This document shows positions 24,910 to 33,404 of a DNA stretch of 64,000 nucleotides, piece after piece; positions within the stretch are counted from its first letter, which is position 1; the number at the start of each line of letters is the position of its first letter. The translations under genes and the position numbers were made by a program. Origin of the DNA: Desulfuromonadaceae bacterium (GTDB lineage Bacteria > Desulfobacterota > Desulfuromonadia > Desulfuromonadales > JAHYIW01); NCBI GenBank assembly GCA_019429445.1, contig JAHYIW010000008.1, positions 1-64,000 of the forward strand, read 5' to 3'. Under the pieces are notes generated by a model. The model had not been told where the DNA came from and did not search any database. It saw nothing but the letters and a program-made list of their open reading frames with translations.

Positions 24910-25729
24910 CTAAAACAGATATTTTTCCGATTCCAGGGCCGCATTTGCCAGGGTGTGCTTGGCCTGCAACAGACCTCGCGCATCGTACTTGGCAAAACGG
25001 CGGATACCACTGAGGATCATCGTCAGGGTGTCCCCTTCTTCAACATAGCAGGCCCCCTTCTTTGCGGCGGTGCTGATAATTTCAGTGGCGCTGAAGGCAC
25101 ATACCTTGACTGCGGCCTGAAGCCATTCACGTTTTGCCTCACTGGCTGCCGGGTAACCTTTCTCAGCTCGTAGAACGGCACTTTCGAGGGCAAAGATCTG
25201 CATCGAGATATCGGCGGCGGTGAGGAGTATTTCCTGCTGATCAGCCAACTTGTCCATGAACTTCTGCACCGCTGCACCGGAGAGGATCAGGAACAGGGTC
25301 TTGACCGGTAGCAATCATGGCGGTAACAAATTCAGGAACCCTGAAAATATCGCGTTCCTCATCATCGGTCAAAAGTTCGTACGCATTGTTGCCGACATGT
25401 GCCAGGGTATCGATGCCGACCAGGTCAGCGGTCTTGAAAACAGCACTTTGGGGACGCGCGGTTGCCGGTCCGGCGACCATATCAACATCCTCAACACTCA
25501 ATCCCGTCTCGACCATATGTTGCATCCCGTTATAGATGGCGTAGACCCCGATCCGGTTGCGAACCTGCGGACTCTCCAACGTCAGTCCTGCCCCCTCTTC
25601 CGTTGCGGTCAATTCACGCGGAACGATGGCAAGTAACAGCACGTCAAGCCCTGCATTGGCCAGATGAGCGGCGATAGTTGCGCCCATGACGCCTGAGCCG
25701 AGAACAGCGGCCCGATTGATTTGTCTCAT
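24910..25729 (-). pseudogene. fused remnants of 3-hydroxyacyl-CoA dehydrogenase and acyl-CoA dehydrogenase
   Basis: From ATG 25729: a Rossmann start (NRAAVLGSGVMGATIAAHLA) of a FadB-type dehydrogenase runs to VRNRIG, then jumps in frame to VYAIYNGMQHMVETG, skipping most of the NAD domain; the two sides share NRIG, as if joined by recombination at a short repeat. At about 25310 the frame shifts into the C-terminal end of an acyl-CoA dehydrogenase (SGAAVQKFMDKLADQQ to ALESEKYLF). The rest of both genes and anything between is lost. Non-functional; a residue of a beta-oxidation operon. Confidence 0.85.
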
Positions 25730-25937
25730 CCTTTGCCTCCATTTACACCTGTGGGAATTTCGGGTACCGATTGACGGGGTGTGGCGGCGATTGACCGCAC
25801 CATTTCTTCAATTATTGGCTTAATAATATCTTTCTTTTACGTACACGTCAAACAGATATAGAACGATTTTTTTACGCCAATTTACTGATGGCTGAATTTT
25901 TGGAGGCGGGACGGGCATAAAGACAGTGAGGATGAAA

Positions 25938-26025
25938 GGTTTTTCAGGGGCGAAAACCTGCATCAGACAGGTCGAGGTCCTGAAAAACCGGCGCAACGCA
26001 GCAGGGTGGATTTTTTGCGACGCCA
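25938..26025 (+). repeat. dispersed 88 bp repeat
   Basis: GGTTTTTCAGGGGCGAAAAC ... GCGACGCCA, the plus-strand counterpart of the core at 11853-11940. It lies between the beta-oxidation remnant and clcA, and is the only item seen in 25730-26031. Internal palindrome GACCTGCATCAGACAGGTC. Confidence 0.75.
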
Positions 26026-26031
26026 GCCTGT

Positions 26032-27846
26032 TTAATCGACTGCGTAAGCTCCCTTGGTCTGCTCCAGTTTGGTCGCATACTGCGCCAGCAGAACCCGACG
26101 GGAGAGCATGAAGAGGACTTTTTGCGCGTCATCATCGGCAACGACCGGGATCTCTTCGAGGCCGCGACTGGTAAACTTGCGCAGTGCCTCGCTGAGCGTT
26201 TCGTTCGGGGTGCAGGAAACGATTTGTGCGGTGGCAATATCACGGGCGAGAATCAGCCCGGGAGGAATATCTTCGTGAAGAATGCGCCGGATATCATTGA
26301 TTGAAAAGATGCCGGTCATTTGATTCTCCGCGTTGACCGTCAGATAGTAGGCACCATCAGCCTGAGCGATGCGCTTCATGACCTCGGGCAGCGGCAGATG
26401 TTCCGGAATAAAGGTCGGTTTTCGGCCATGTTCTGCCAGATCACGGATACGGATGCCTTCGAGAACATCGATAACGAAATCACCGAGGTGGGCGGGGGAG
26501 TCGAGACGACTGTCAACCTGCTTGGCGTAAATCGAGTTCTTCGGAAAAATGATCATGGCGATGACGCAGACCAGCATCAGCGGGGCCAGCAGGCCATAGT
26601 TACCGGTCAGTTCGCTGACCATGATCAGGGTGGCAATCGGCGTTTTGGAGACGCCGGAGAAGAACCCGGCCATGCCGATCAGGACGTAGGCACGGGGGTC
26701 ATCGACCAGAACCGGGAAGAACAGATCGGCACTGGCGCCGAACGCGCCGCCGAGCATCGCGCCGATCACCAGACTGGGGGCGAAAACGCCGCCGGAACCG
26801 CCGGAAGAAATCGTCAGGCTGGTGGCGAGGATCTTTGCCACGGCGACGACGATCATGATCCAGATGGCAACTTTGCCGTAAAGTGCAGCCTGCACCATGC
26901 CATAGCCGGAGCCGAGAACCTGGGGGATAAAGAGGGCGAGGATGCCAAGGAGCAGGCCGCCGAGGGCCGGTCGGTAGCACGGGTCAAGCGGGATACGCTT
27001 GAAAAGATCGCGCATTCCGTAGAAAAACTTGACGTAAGCTTTCCCGAAAAGCGCGCAAAGGACGCCGAGGGCCAGAAAGAGCAGGAGTTCCGGAGGGTGA
27101 TCGAAGCTGAAGCGCGGCGTGGCCAGCAACGGCTGCCAGCCGGTGACAGCACCGAAGAGGGAGTAGGCGACAATTGAGGAGATGATACAGGGGATCAGTC
27201 CCTCATGTTCAAACTCCGACTTGCGATAGAGGACTTCGACGGCAAAGAGGGCACCGCCCAGAGGGGCGCGAAAGGTGGCCCCGATACCGCCCGCCATCCC
27301 GGCGAGGAGCAGAATGCGGCGTTCCGCCGAAGTCAATTTCAATTTACTACTGAGAAAAGAACCGAAACTTGCGCCGATGTGTGCAATCGGCCCCTCGCGT
27401 CCAGCGGAACCGCCGGTGCCGATCGTTGCAATCGATGCAAACGCCTTGATAAACGGGACGCGACCGCGAATATAGCCCCCCTTGTTGTGAAAGGCGTCGA
27501 TAGCGGCATCGGTGCCGTGCCCTTCCGCTTCGGGAGCAAACTTGTAGACCAGAAAACCCGATACGAGCCCGCCGATGACCGGAACCAGAAAGAGGAACCA
27601 GCTGTGTTCCATGTGCAGCGAATTAATTATTCCTGCGCCGAAATGGCTGATTGGCGCCCCTTCTTCAGGCGGGTGAAACCCGCCCATCCCTTTCAGGAAA
27701 AAAGCGTCGACAGCATTGGCACAATAGTAAAAAACCACGGCCCCCAAACCCGAGACGAACCCGACCAGGATACTGAGGAGCAGCGGACGGCGCATGGCGC
27801 GGAAATCAAAATGAGGAAAAACGCTGGCAGAAAAACAGGTTTTCAT
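26032..27846 (-). CDS. ClC-type chloride channel with CBS domains
   Basis: 604 residues: about eleven membrane helices with the ClC filter motifs GTGGSAGREGPIAHIG and GSGGVFAPSLVIGAMLGGAFG, plus GFFSGVSKTPIA. The cytoplasmic tail has two CBS motifs (MKRIAQADGAYYLTVNAENQ, LSEALRKFTSRGLEEIPVV) that usually bind adenine nucleotides. The E in GREGP, the external gating glutamate, is present, so a Cl-/H+ antiporter or gated channel is possible. Single gene; no ion-specific context. Confidence 0.92.
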   Translation of the reverse strand: MKTCFSASVFPHFDFRAMRRPLLLSILVGFVSGLGAVVFYYCANAVDAFFLKGMGGFHPPEEGAPISHFGAGIINSLHMEHSWFLFLVPVIGGLVSGFLVYKFAPEAEGHGTDAAIDAFHNKGGYIRGRVPFIKAFASIATIGTGGSAGREGPIAHIGASFGSFLSSKLKLTSAERRILLLAGMAGGIGATFRAPLGGALFAVEVLYRKSEFEHEGLIPCIISSIVAYSLFGAVTGWQPLLATPRFSFDHPPELLLFLALGVLCALFGKAYVKFFYGMRDLFKRIPLDPCYRPALGGLLLGILALFIPQVLGSGYGMVQAALYGKVAIWIMIVVAVAKILATSLTISSGGSGGVFAPSLVIGAMLGGAFGASADLFFPVLVDDPRAYVLIGMAGFFSGVSKTPIATLIMVSELTGNYGLLAPLMLVCVIAMIIFPKNSIYAKQVDSRLDSPAHLGDFVIDVLEGIRIRDLAEHGRKPTFIPEHLPLPEVMKRIAQADGAYYLTVNAENQMTGIFSINDIRRILHEDIPPGLILARDIATAQIVSCTPNETLSEALRKFTSRGLEEIPVVADDDAQKVLFMLSRRVLLAQYATKLEQTKGAYAVD

Positions 27847-28084
27847 CGGGTTTTATTCAATCGGAAGTATTTGCAGTAAGCCGCAGGCCGGTTGTCATCA
27901 GGGTGAACAACTGCGAAAATTAGCAGCAAGGGGCTGACAAATCAAGCTCTTTTGAGATGTTATTAACGTTAACCCTCTCCGGTTATGTCCATAAACCGGG
28001 ATAATCATCGCGTCCCACCCGGAAATCTGCTATTCGATTGACTTGCTTTGGTTCTTTCTGCTAAAAGCGAAGAACAATTGAACG

Positions 28085-28257
28085 TCCAGGTGCCTTGCCA
28101 ATCGACCTGCAAGGAGAATAGGGAAGAGGGTGTGACTCCCTCGCTGCCCCGCAACTGTGTGTGGTGATGCCCGTCGCAACCAGCCACTGTCCGATTTCGG
28201 ATGGGAAGGCGCGCCGGTGCAGATGACCCACGAGCCAGGAGACCTGCCCGGACGCCA
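28085..28257 (+). promoter_or_regulatory. cobalamin riboswitch 1
   Basis: Conserved blocks in order: CAGGTGCCTTGCC, AGGGAAGAGGGTGTGACTCCC, GCTGCCCCGCAACTGT, a variable arm, GGGAAGGCG and AGCCAGGAGACCTGCC. This is the adenosylcobalamin aptamer with its core junction and B12-box. A terminator follows, so the expected mode is transcription termination when cobalamin binds. Controls the cobO-led unit. Confidence 0.93.
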
Positions 28258-28307
28258 GATACGAATCTTTCGCGGGAGAGGTTCGGGTCGCTGACGACTC
28301 CGTCATC

Positions 28308-28342
28308 AACCCCGAACTTCCTCCAGAAGTCCGGGGTTTTTT
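28308..28342 (+). terminator. riboswitch 1 expression-platform terminator
   Basis: AACCCCGAACTTC-ctcca-GAAGTCCGGGGTTTTTT between the aptamer and cobO. Confidence 0.88.
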
Positions 28343-28369
28343 AATTGCTGAAAGCCCCCAGGAGATACG

Positions 28370-28891
28370 ATGCAGAAGGGCCTCCTCCAGATCTATAGCG
28401 GAGACGGAAAGGGTAAAACGACCGCTTCAGTCGGGCTGATTGTGCGCGCCCTGGGACAGGGACTGCGGGTGCTGTGGGTGAGATTGCTGAAACCGGTCGC
28501 GCCGCCGAGCGGCGAGGTGATCTTTCTGGAGGGGACGGCGGGACTGGAAATCATTACCGCCGGCGTCGGTATCATCGGTCGCAAAGTGCCGCTAGACGAG
28601 GTACGGGACAACGTTGAACAGGCGTTTCGGGCAGCGGTGGCGCGGATCACCGCCGAATCGTTTGACCTGCTGGTGATCGACGAGATCAACAATGCGCTGC
28701 ATCGTAGCTATCTTGATCTGGACGAAGTACTGTCTTTTCTCGACGGTCGCCCGGATCAGCTTGAAGTCGTGCTTACCGGACGACATGCCCCTGCCGCCCT
28801 GATCGACCGCGCCGAGCTGGTGACACAGATGGAAAAACTTAAACATCCGTACGCTGCCGGGATCCCGGCGCGGCGGGGAATTGAATACTGA
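28370..28891 (+). CDS. cobO: cob(I)yrinic acid a,c-diamide adenosyltransferase
   Basis: 173 residues of the BtuR/CobA(CobO) family: P-loop SGDGKGKTTASVGLIVRALG, FDLLVIDEINNAL, and VVLTGRHAPAALIDRAELVTQM near the end. It transfers the adenosyl group from ATP to the cobalt of a corrinoid. First gene of the riboswitch-controlled unit 1. Cytoplasmic. GGAG lies before ATG 28370. Confidence 0.94.
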   Translation: MQKGLLQIYSGDGKGKTTASVGLIVRALGQGLRVLWVRLLKPVAPPSGEVIFLEGTAGLEIITAGVGIIGRKVPLDEVRDNVEQAFRAAVARITAESFDLLVIDEINNALHRSYLDLDEVLSFLDGRPDQLEVVLTGRHAPAALIDRAELVTQMEKLKHPYAAGIPARRGIEY

Positions 28892-28892
28892 G

Positions 28893-29414
28893 ATGGGCAA
28901 ACTGATCCTGATCACCGGTGGGACGCGTTCGGGAAAGAGCCACTTCGCACAGATGCAGGCGGAAAAGTGCGCGGGAAGACTGCTCTATGTGGCGACCGCC
29001 GGGACTCACGACGATGAAATGCGTGAACGGGTGCGATTGCACCAGACCGCGCGCGGGGCACGCTGGGAAACGCTCGAAGAGCCGTATCGGTGGCCGGAGC
29101 AGCTCTTGCCAGTGGTCGACAAGCAGGGCGCGGTGCTGGTCGATTGCATCACCCTGTGGCTGAGTAATCTCTTTTTTCGCTACGAAGAAGATGTTGACCG
29201 CGTGCGCCACGAAGTGACACGGGGACTGACGTTGCTGAAGCCACTCGATGTCCCGGTTTTGCTGGTGACCAACGAAGTGGGTTCCGGGATCGTCCCGGAC
29301 AATCGCCTGGCGCGGATCTTTCGTGATCTGGCCGGTGAAGTCAATCAGCAACTGGGCGCGATGGCCGATGAAGCCTGGCTGGTGGTGGCGGGTTTGCCGC
29401 TGCGCCTGAAGTAA
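28893..29414 (+). CDS. cobU: adenosylcobinamide kinase / guanylyltransferase
   Basis: 173 residues: P-loop ITGGTRSGKSHFAQ, YVATAGTHDDEMRERVRLHQTAR, VDCITLWLSNL, and VTNEVGSGIVPDNRLARIFRDLAG. It phosphorylates adenosylcobinamide and attaches GMP to give AdoCbi-GDP. ATG 28893 sits one base past the cobO stop. A TTG 12 bases earlier is also in frame but would overlap cobO. Confidence 0.94.
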   Translation: MGKLILITGGTRSGKSHFAQMQAEKCAGRLLYVATAGTHDDEMRERVRLHQTARGARWETLEEPYRWPEQLLPVVDKQGAVLVDCITLWLSNLFFRYEEDVDRVRHEVTRGLTLLKPLDVPVLLVTNEVGSGIVPDNRLARIFRDLAGEVNQQLGAMADEAWLVVAGLPLRLK

Positions 29415-29456
29415 TAAACTCACTGCGGGCAACCGCATTTTTGCACGAGGTGGTCT

Positions 29457-30518
29457 ATGCAACAAATGACTCTGCATACCGCGCTGGACAAGATCAAGGG
29501 CGTCTCGGCGGTAAAGCTGGCCGAAATTCAGGCACAAATCAATTGTCAATGTAAACCAAAAGGGTCACTTGGACGGCTGGAAGAGTTCGCGCGCCGTTAC
29601 GTTGCGATCACCGGCCAGGATACGGTTGGGAAAAAGGTCATTTTCACTTTCGCCGGTGATCACGGGGTGGTTGAAGAAGGGATCAGTGCCTTCCCTAAAG
29701 AAGTGACCCCGCAGATGGTTTACACTTTTATTGACGGCGGGGCCGGGATCAATGCGTTGGCCCGCCAGGTCGGTGCCGAAGTCATTGCGGTCGACATGGG
29801 GGTTGACCACGAGTTCAAACCCCTCAGCGGCTTGATGATCAAAAAAGTCGCCCCTGGCACCGCCAACTTTACCAAGGGCCCGGCGATGACCCGCCAGCAG
29901 GCAATCCAGTGCCTCGAAACCGGGATTGAACTGGCGGTCTTCTGCAAGGAGGCCGGGGTGACGCTGGTCGGTACGGGGGATATGGGGATCGGCAACACCA
30001 CCTCCTCGGCAGCGATTGTGGCCGCCATTACCGGACTGCCCGTACGCAAGGTGACCGATCGCGGCACCGGAATCAACGACGAGATGTTGGCACATAAAAT
30101 TGCGGTGATCGAAAAGGGTCTCGAAGTCAATCAGCCCGATGCAAATGATCCGGTCGATGTGCTGGCGAAGGTAGGTGGCTTCGAAATCGGCGGAATTACC
30201 GGGCTGGTGATTGGGTGCGCCGCAGTTGGCATTCCGGTGGCGATCGATGGTTTTATCTCGACCGCCGGAGCGCTGCTCGCCTCAGAGCTGCATATGCATG
30301 TTCGTGACTACATCTTCGCCGCGCATAAATCGGTTGAAATCGGTCACAGCCATGCCCTCGAACGAATTAAACAAAAACCGATGCTTGACCTGGAGATGCG
30401 TCTTGGTGAAGGGACTGGAGCCGCCCTGGCGATGGGGCTGATCGAGGCGTCTTTGAGCGCTTATCGTGACATCAAAACATTTGATCAAGCCGGCGTTACC
30501 AAGGGCGGCAACCTGTGA
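29457..30518 (+). CDS. cobT: nicotinate-nucleotide:dimethylbenzimidazole phosphoribosyltransferase
   Basis: 353 residues. Motifs: [76 protein letters not shown] and the C-terminal [16 protein letters not shown] with catalytic Glu. It activates the lower-ligand base as alpha-riboside phosphate. In this locus the base is probably 5-hydroxybenzimidazole made by the BzaF-like enzyme at the end of the same unit. Confidence 0.95.
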   Translation: MQQMTLHTALDKIKGVSAVKLAEIQAQINCQCKPKGSLGRLEEFARRYVAITGQDTVGKKVIFTFAGDHGVVEEGISAFPKEVTPQMVYTFIDGGAGINALARQVGAEVIAVDMGVDHEFKPLSGLMIKKVAPGTANFTKGPAMTRQQAIQCLETGIELAVFCKEAGVTLVGTGDMGIGNTTSSAAIVAAITGLPVRKVTDRGTGINDEMLAHKIAVIEKGLEVNQPDANDPVDVLAKVGGFEIGGITGLVIGCAAVGIPVAIDGFISTAGALLASELHMHVRDYIFAAHKSVEIGHSHALERIKQKPMLDLEMRLGEGTGAALAMGLIEASLSAYRDIKTFDQAGVTKGGNL

Positions 30519-31276
30519 GCAAGAGGGACTGGGACGATTTGCGGTTGGCCGGTGCGTTCCTGACCGTCTTTCCCGTGGCTCGAAATCGAGACGACAAAGA
30601 ATTCAAGGCCGAAGAACTGGCGCGGAGTATGGCGTTTTTCCCGGCAGTCGGTCTGGTCCTCGGTCTGGCGCTGGTGGTGATCGATTGGGTCCTCGGCGGA
30701 TTGATCCCGCGTCCGGTTCTCGACTGTCTGTTACTCCTTGGCCTGATTATCATCACCGGAGCGCTGCACCTTGACGGCATCGCCGATCTGATCGATGGCC
30801 TGGCCGGGGGACGCGATCGGGCCGACATCCTGCGGATCATGAAGGACAGCCGGGTTGGCGCGATCGGCGCCGTTGGGCTGGTCATGATCTTGCTGCTCAA
30901 GTACCTGTCCCTCTTTAACCTGCCGCTGGAAATAAAATCTGCGGCGCTGTTGCTGATGCCTGCCGCCGGGCGCTGGATGCAGGTGGTGATGGCGGTCAAT
31001 TGCCCCTACATTCGCTCCGAGGGGGGCACCGGCGGGGCATTTGTCGACAACGTCGGCGAACGCGAACTGCTCATTGCCAGCGGCACGCTGGTGCTTGCCA
31101 CGCTGATTCTGTGCGGTGCCAAAGGGGTGGTATTCTGTTTCCTGGTGGCCGGCTGCGCCTGGGTGCTGATGGCCTACTTTCGGCGGCGACTTGGCGGGGT
31201 CACAGGGGATGTACTTGGCGCGGCAACCGAGATCACCGAAGTCTTTGCCCTGATCGCACTGTTGGCGCTGTACTGA
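30515..31276 (+). CDS. cobS: cobalamin (5'-phosphate) synthase
   Basis: 253 residues, about six membrane helices: FLTVFPVAR at the N terminus, [31 protein letters not shown], the conserved Asp-rich catalytic segment, and [23 protein letters not shown]. It joins AdoCbi-GDP and alpha-ribazole phosphate at the inner membrane. GTG start overlapping the cobT stop by four bases. Confidence 0.94.
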   Translation: MSKRDWDDLRLAGAFLTVFPVARNRDDKEFKAEELARSMAFFPAVGLVLGLALVVIDWVLGGLIPRPVLDCLLLLGLIIITGALHLDGIADLIDGLAGGRDRADILRIMKDSRVGAIGAVGLVMILLLKYLSLFNLPLEIKSAALLLMPAAGRWMQVVMAVNCPYIRSEGGTGGAFVDNVGERELLIASGTLVLATLILCGAKGVVFCFLVAGCAWVLMAYFRRRLGGVTGDVLGAATEITEVFALIALLALY

Positions 31277-31881
31277 TGATAGCAACCAGAACCCGCCTCT
31301 ATCTCGCCCGTCACGGTCAGGTCGAGGGACATCAGCAGAAACGCTATAACGGGCAGAACGACGTCGCACTGACCGCTCTCGGTCGTGAGCAGTCCCAGCG
31401 ACTCGCGGCGCGGCTGGCAGCTGAACATATCGTTGCCACCTACAGCAGCGATCTCAGTCGCTGCGTCTATGCCGCCCGGCAGATTGCCGCGCCTCACGGC
31501 CATGCGCCAGTCAGCGTTTTGCATCTGCGCGAATTGCATATCGGGGAGTGGGAGGGGAAACCGTGGCAGCAGTTGATGACGGAATACCCCGCACAGTGGC
31601 AGGCACGGCTTGATGACATCGTCCATTACCCCGCGCCCGGCGGTGAAAGTCTGCACACCATGGCACTGCGGGTGCGTGCGGCGCTGCGGCAAATTATCGA
31701 GCGGCACCGGGGGAAAGAGCTGGTCGTGGTCGCCCACGGTGGTGTCAACCGGGCCATTTTGCTCGATGCGCTCGGCGCGCCACTGGAAAAACTGTTTTCG
31801 CTCGAACAAGACTACGGTTGCCTTAATATCATCGATTACTATCCCGATGGAATCAGCGTGGTGAAGTTGCTCAATGGCTAA
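31276..31881 (+). CDS. cobC: alpha-ribazole phosphatase (histidine phosphatase family)
   Basis: 201 residues of the histidine phosphatase superfamily: LYLARHGQVEGHQQKRYNGQ with the RHG catalytic His, YSSDLSRCVYAA, LRELHIGEWEGKPW and VVVAHGGVNRAIL. Position between cobS and cbiA makes it CobC, which dephosphorylates alpha-ribazole-5'-phosphate or cobalamin-5'-phosphate. ATG overlaps the cobS stop by one base. Confidence 0.9.
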   Translation: MIATRTRLYLARHGQVEGHQQKRYNGQNDVALTALGREQSQRLAARLAAEHIVATYSSDLSRCVYAARQIAAPHGHAPVSVLHLRELHIGEWEGKPWQQLMTEYPAQWQARLDDIVHYPAPGGESLHTMALRVRAALRQIIERHRGKELVVVAHGGVNRAILLDALGAPLEKLFSLEQDYGCLNIIDYYPDGISVVKLLNG

Positions 31882-33259
31882 CATCCCCGCCCTGGTGATC
31901 GCCGCACCGGCCAGCGGCAGCGGCAAGACGACCGTGACCCTCGGTCTGCTGGCGGCGCTCAACCGGCGCGGGCTGACCGTGGCCCCGTTCAAGGTCGGCC
32001 CCGACTTTATCGATCCGGGGCATCATGCCCGCGTCTGCGGACGCCCGTCACGCAATCTCGACGGCTGGATGTGCGGCGAGCAGCAGGTGCGCGAGACCTT
32101 TGGACGCGGGTGCGAGGGGGCCGATATCGCCCTCATTGAAGGGGTGATGGGGCTGTTCGACGGCGCTGCCGGGGACAGCGAGGTCGGCAGCACGGCGGAG
32201 ATTGCCAAGTGGCTCAATCTGCCGGTTCTGCTGATCGTCGACGCGCGTTCGCAGGCGCGCAGTGCGGCGGCGCTGGTCAAAGGGTTCGTCGATTTTGATC
32301 CGGCGTTGCGCTTTGCCGGTGTTCTGTTCAATCGCGTCGGCAGCACACGGCACGCGCAGCTGCTGGGTGAGGCGATGGCTTCAACGGTGGACCTGCCAGC
32401 AGTCCTCGGCTGTCTGCCCCGCCGTGACGCAGTTGCTATGGCGGAACGTCATTTGGGGTTGGTGACGGCGGAGGACGGCGGGAACAATAACGTTTTTTAC
32501 GAACAGCTGGCGGATTGGGTGGAGGCGCACGTTGATGTGGATGCCTTGCACTTACCCCCCTTTGAAAAGGGGGGGGCGAGGGGACTTGCAGTAAAGGAAG
32601 CAATCCCCCTCAATCCCCCTTTGTTAAAGGGGGAGGCTAGACTCCGCATCGGCGTCGCACGTGACGCCGCGTTCTGCTTCTACTATCCGGAGAATCTGGA
32701 ATTGCTGGCGGCAGCGGGGGCCGAGCTGGTGGAATTTTCACCGCTCAGCGATGCGCACCTGCCGGAAAAGCTCGCGGGACTCTATCTCGGGGGAGGATAC
32801 CCGGAACTGTATGCGGAGCAGTTGGCGAAGAACACTTCGTTGCGCAACGAGATCCGTCGTGCGGCGAAGACCGGCCTGCCGATTTACGCCGAATGTGGCG
32901 GTTTCATCTATCTCGCCGCCGCCGTTGCTGAGCATAACTTGTGCGGCATCTTCCCTGGCCAGGCCAGATTGCTGCACCGGCGCAAAGCGCTCGGTTATCG
33001 GGAAGTTGTCTTTACCGCCGACACCCCGCTTGGTCCGGCGGGAAGTGTGGCGCGTGGGCATGAGTTCCACTACACCGAACTTAAGCTGCCGGATGAGGTC
33101 GCGCGCTGCTATCGGATGCAACGCCGCGACGGCGAGCCACTCGGCAGTGAAGGCTATCGCATCAACAACGTCCTCGGTTCGTACGTTCATCTGCATTTTG
33201 GCAGCAATCCGGCAGTGGCGGCGAATTTTGTAGATTTTTGTCGTAAACAAAGAGGCTGA
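31874..33259 (+). CDS. cbiA: cobyrinate a,c-diamide synthase
   Basis: 461 residues: the ATP-dependent N-terminal domain (PASGSGKTTVTLGLLAALNR, VGPDFIDPGHHARVCGRPSRNLDGWM, EGVMGLFDGA) and a C-terminal class I glutaminase-like domain (GGGYPELYAE, ECGGFIYL with Cys, GYREV, HEFHYTEL). It amidates the a and c side chains of cobyrinate. Between the domains, about 29 residues containing LPPFEKGG and IPLNPPLLKGE are encoded by an inserted palindromic DNA repeat, kept in frame. The start overlaps the cobC stop. Confidence 0.94.
   Translation: MANIPALVIAAPASGSGKTTVTLGLLAALNRRGLTVAPFKVGPDFIDPGHHARVCGRPSRNLDGWMCGEQQVRETFGRGCEGADIALIEGVMGLFDGAAGDSEVGSTAEIAKWLNLPVLLIVDARSQARSAAALVKGFVDFDPALRFAGVLFNRVGSTRHAQLLGEAMASTVDLPAVLGCLPRRDAVAMAERHLGLVTAEDGGNNNVFYEQLADWVEAHVDVDALHLPPFEKGGARGLAVKEAIPLNPPLLKGEARLRIGVARDAAFCFYYPENLELLAAAGAELVEFSPLSDAHLPEKLAGLYLGGGYPELYAEQLAKNTSLRNEIRRAAKTGLPIYAECGGFIYLAAAVAEHNLCGIFPGQARLLHRRKALGYREVVFTADTPLGPAGSVARGHEFHYTELKLPDEVARCYRMQRRDGEPLGSEGYRINNVLGSYVHLHFGSNPAVAANFVDFCRKQRG
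32551..32637 (+). repeat. nested palindromic repeat inserted in frame in cbiA
   Basis: CCCCCCTTTGAAAAGGGGGG at the left and AATCCCCCTTTGTTAAAGGG plus GG at the right, each a hairpin, with a spacer containing CAATCCCCCTC. The segment is translated without a stop and falls in the linker between the two CbiA domains. Related to the element in cbiD. Confidence 0.8.
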
Positions 33260-33264
33260 TTTTA

Positions 33265-33385
33265 CCACGGAGAGCACGGAGAGCACGGAGAGCACGGAGG
33301 ACACAGAGAGCACGGAGAATAAAAATTGTCTTTGTTTTGATTTTATAACTCTCCGTGCTCTCTGTGTCCTCCGTGGTGATAAAAA
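33265..33385. repeat. CACGGAG-type repeat with inverted halves
   Basis: ACCACGGAGAGCACGGAGAG... (about six 9-base units) on the left and CTCCGTGCTCTCTGTGTCCT CCGTGGT on the right form a long imperfect hairpin between cbiA and the thiC-like gene. Confidence 0.85.
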
Positions 33386-33404
33386 ATTTTCAGGAGGCAG
33401 TACA

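Noticed and set aside
26320-27879. Long plus-strand frames opposite the ClC channel gene
   Set aside because: Charged, low-complexity antisense translations; the minus-strand ClC protein is complete and well supported.
33260-33404. Thiamine (TPP) riboswitch upstream of the thiC-like gene
   Set aside because: The stretch holds only the CACGGAG repeat; none of the TPP aptamer blocks is present, which supports a cobamide role.
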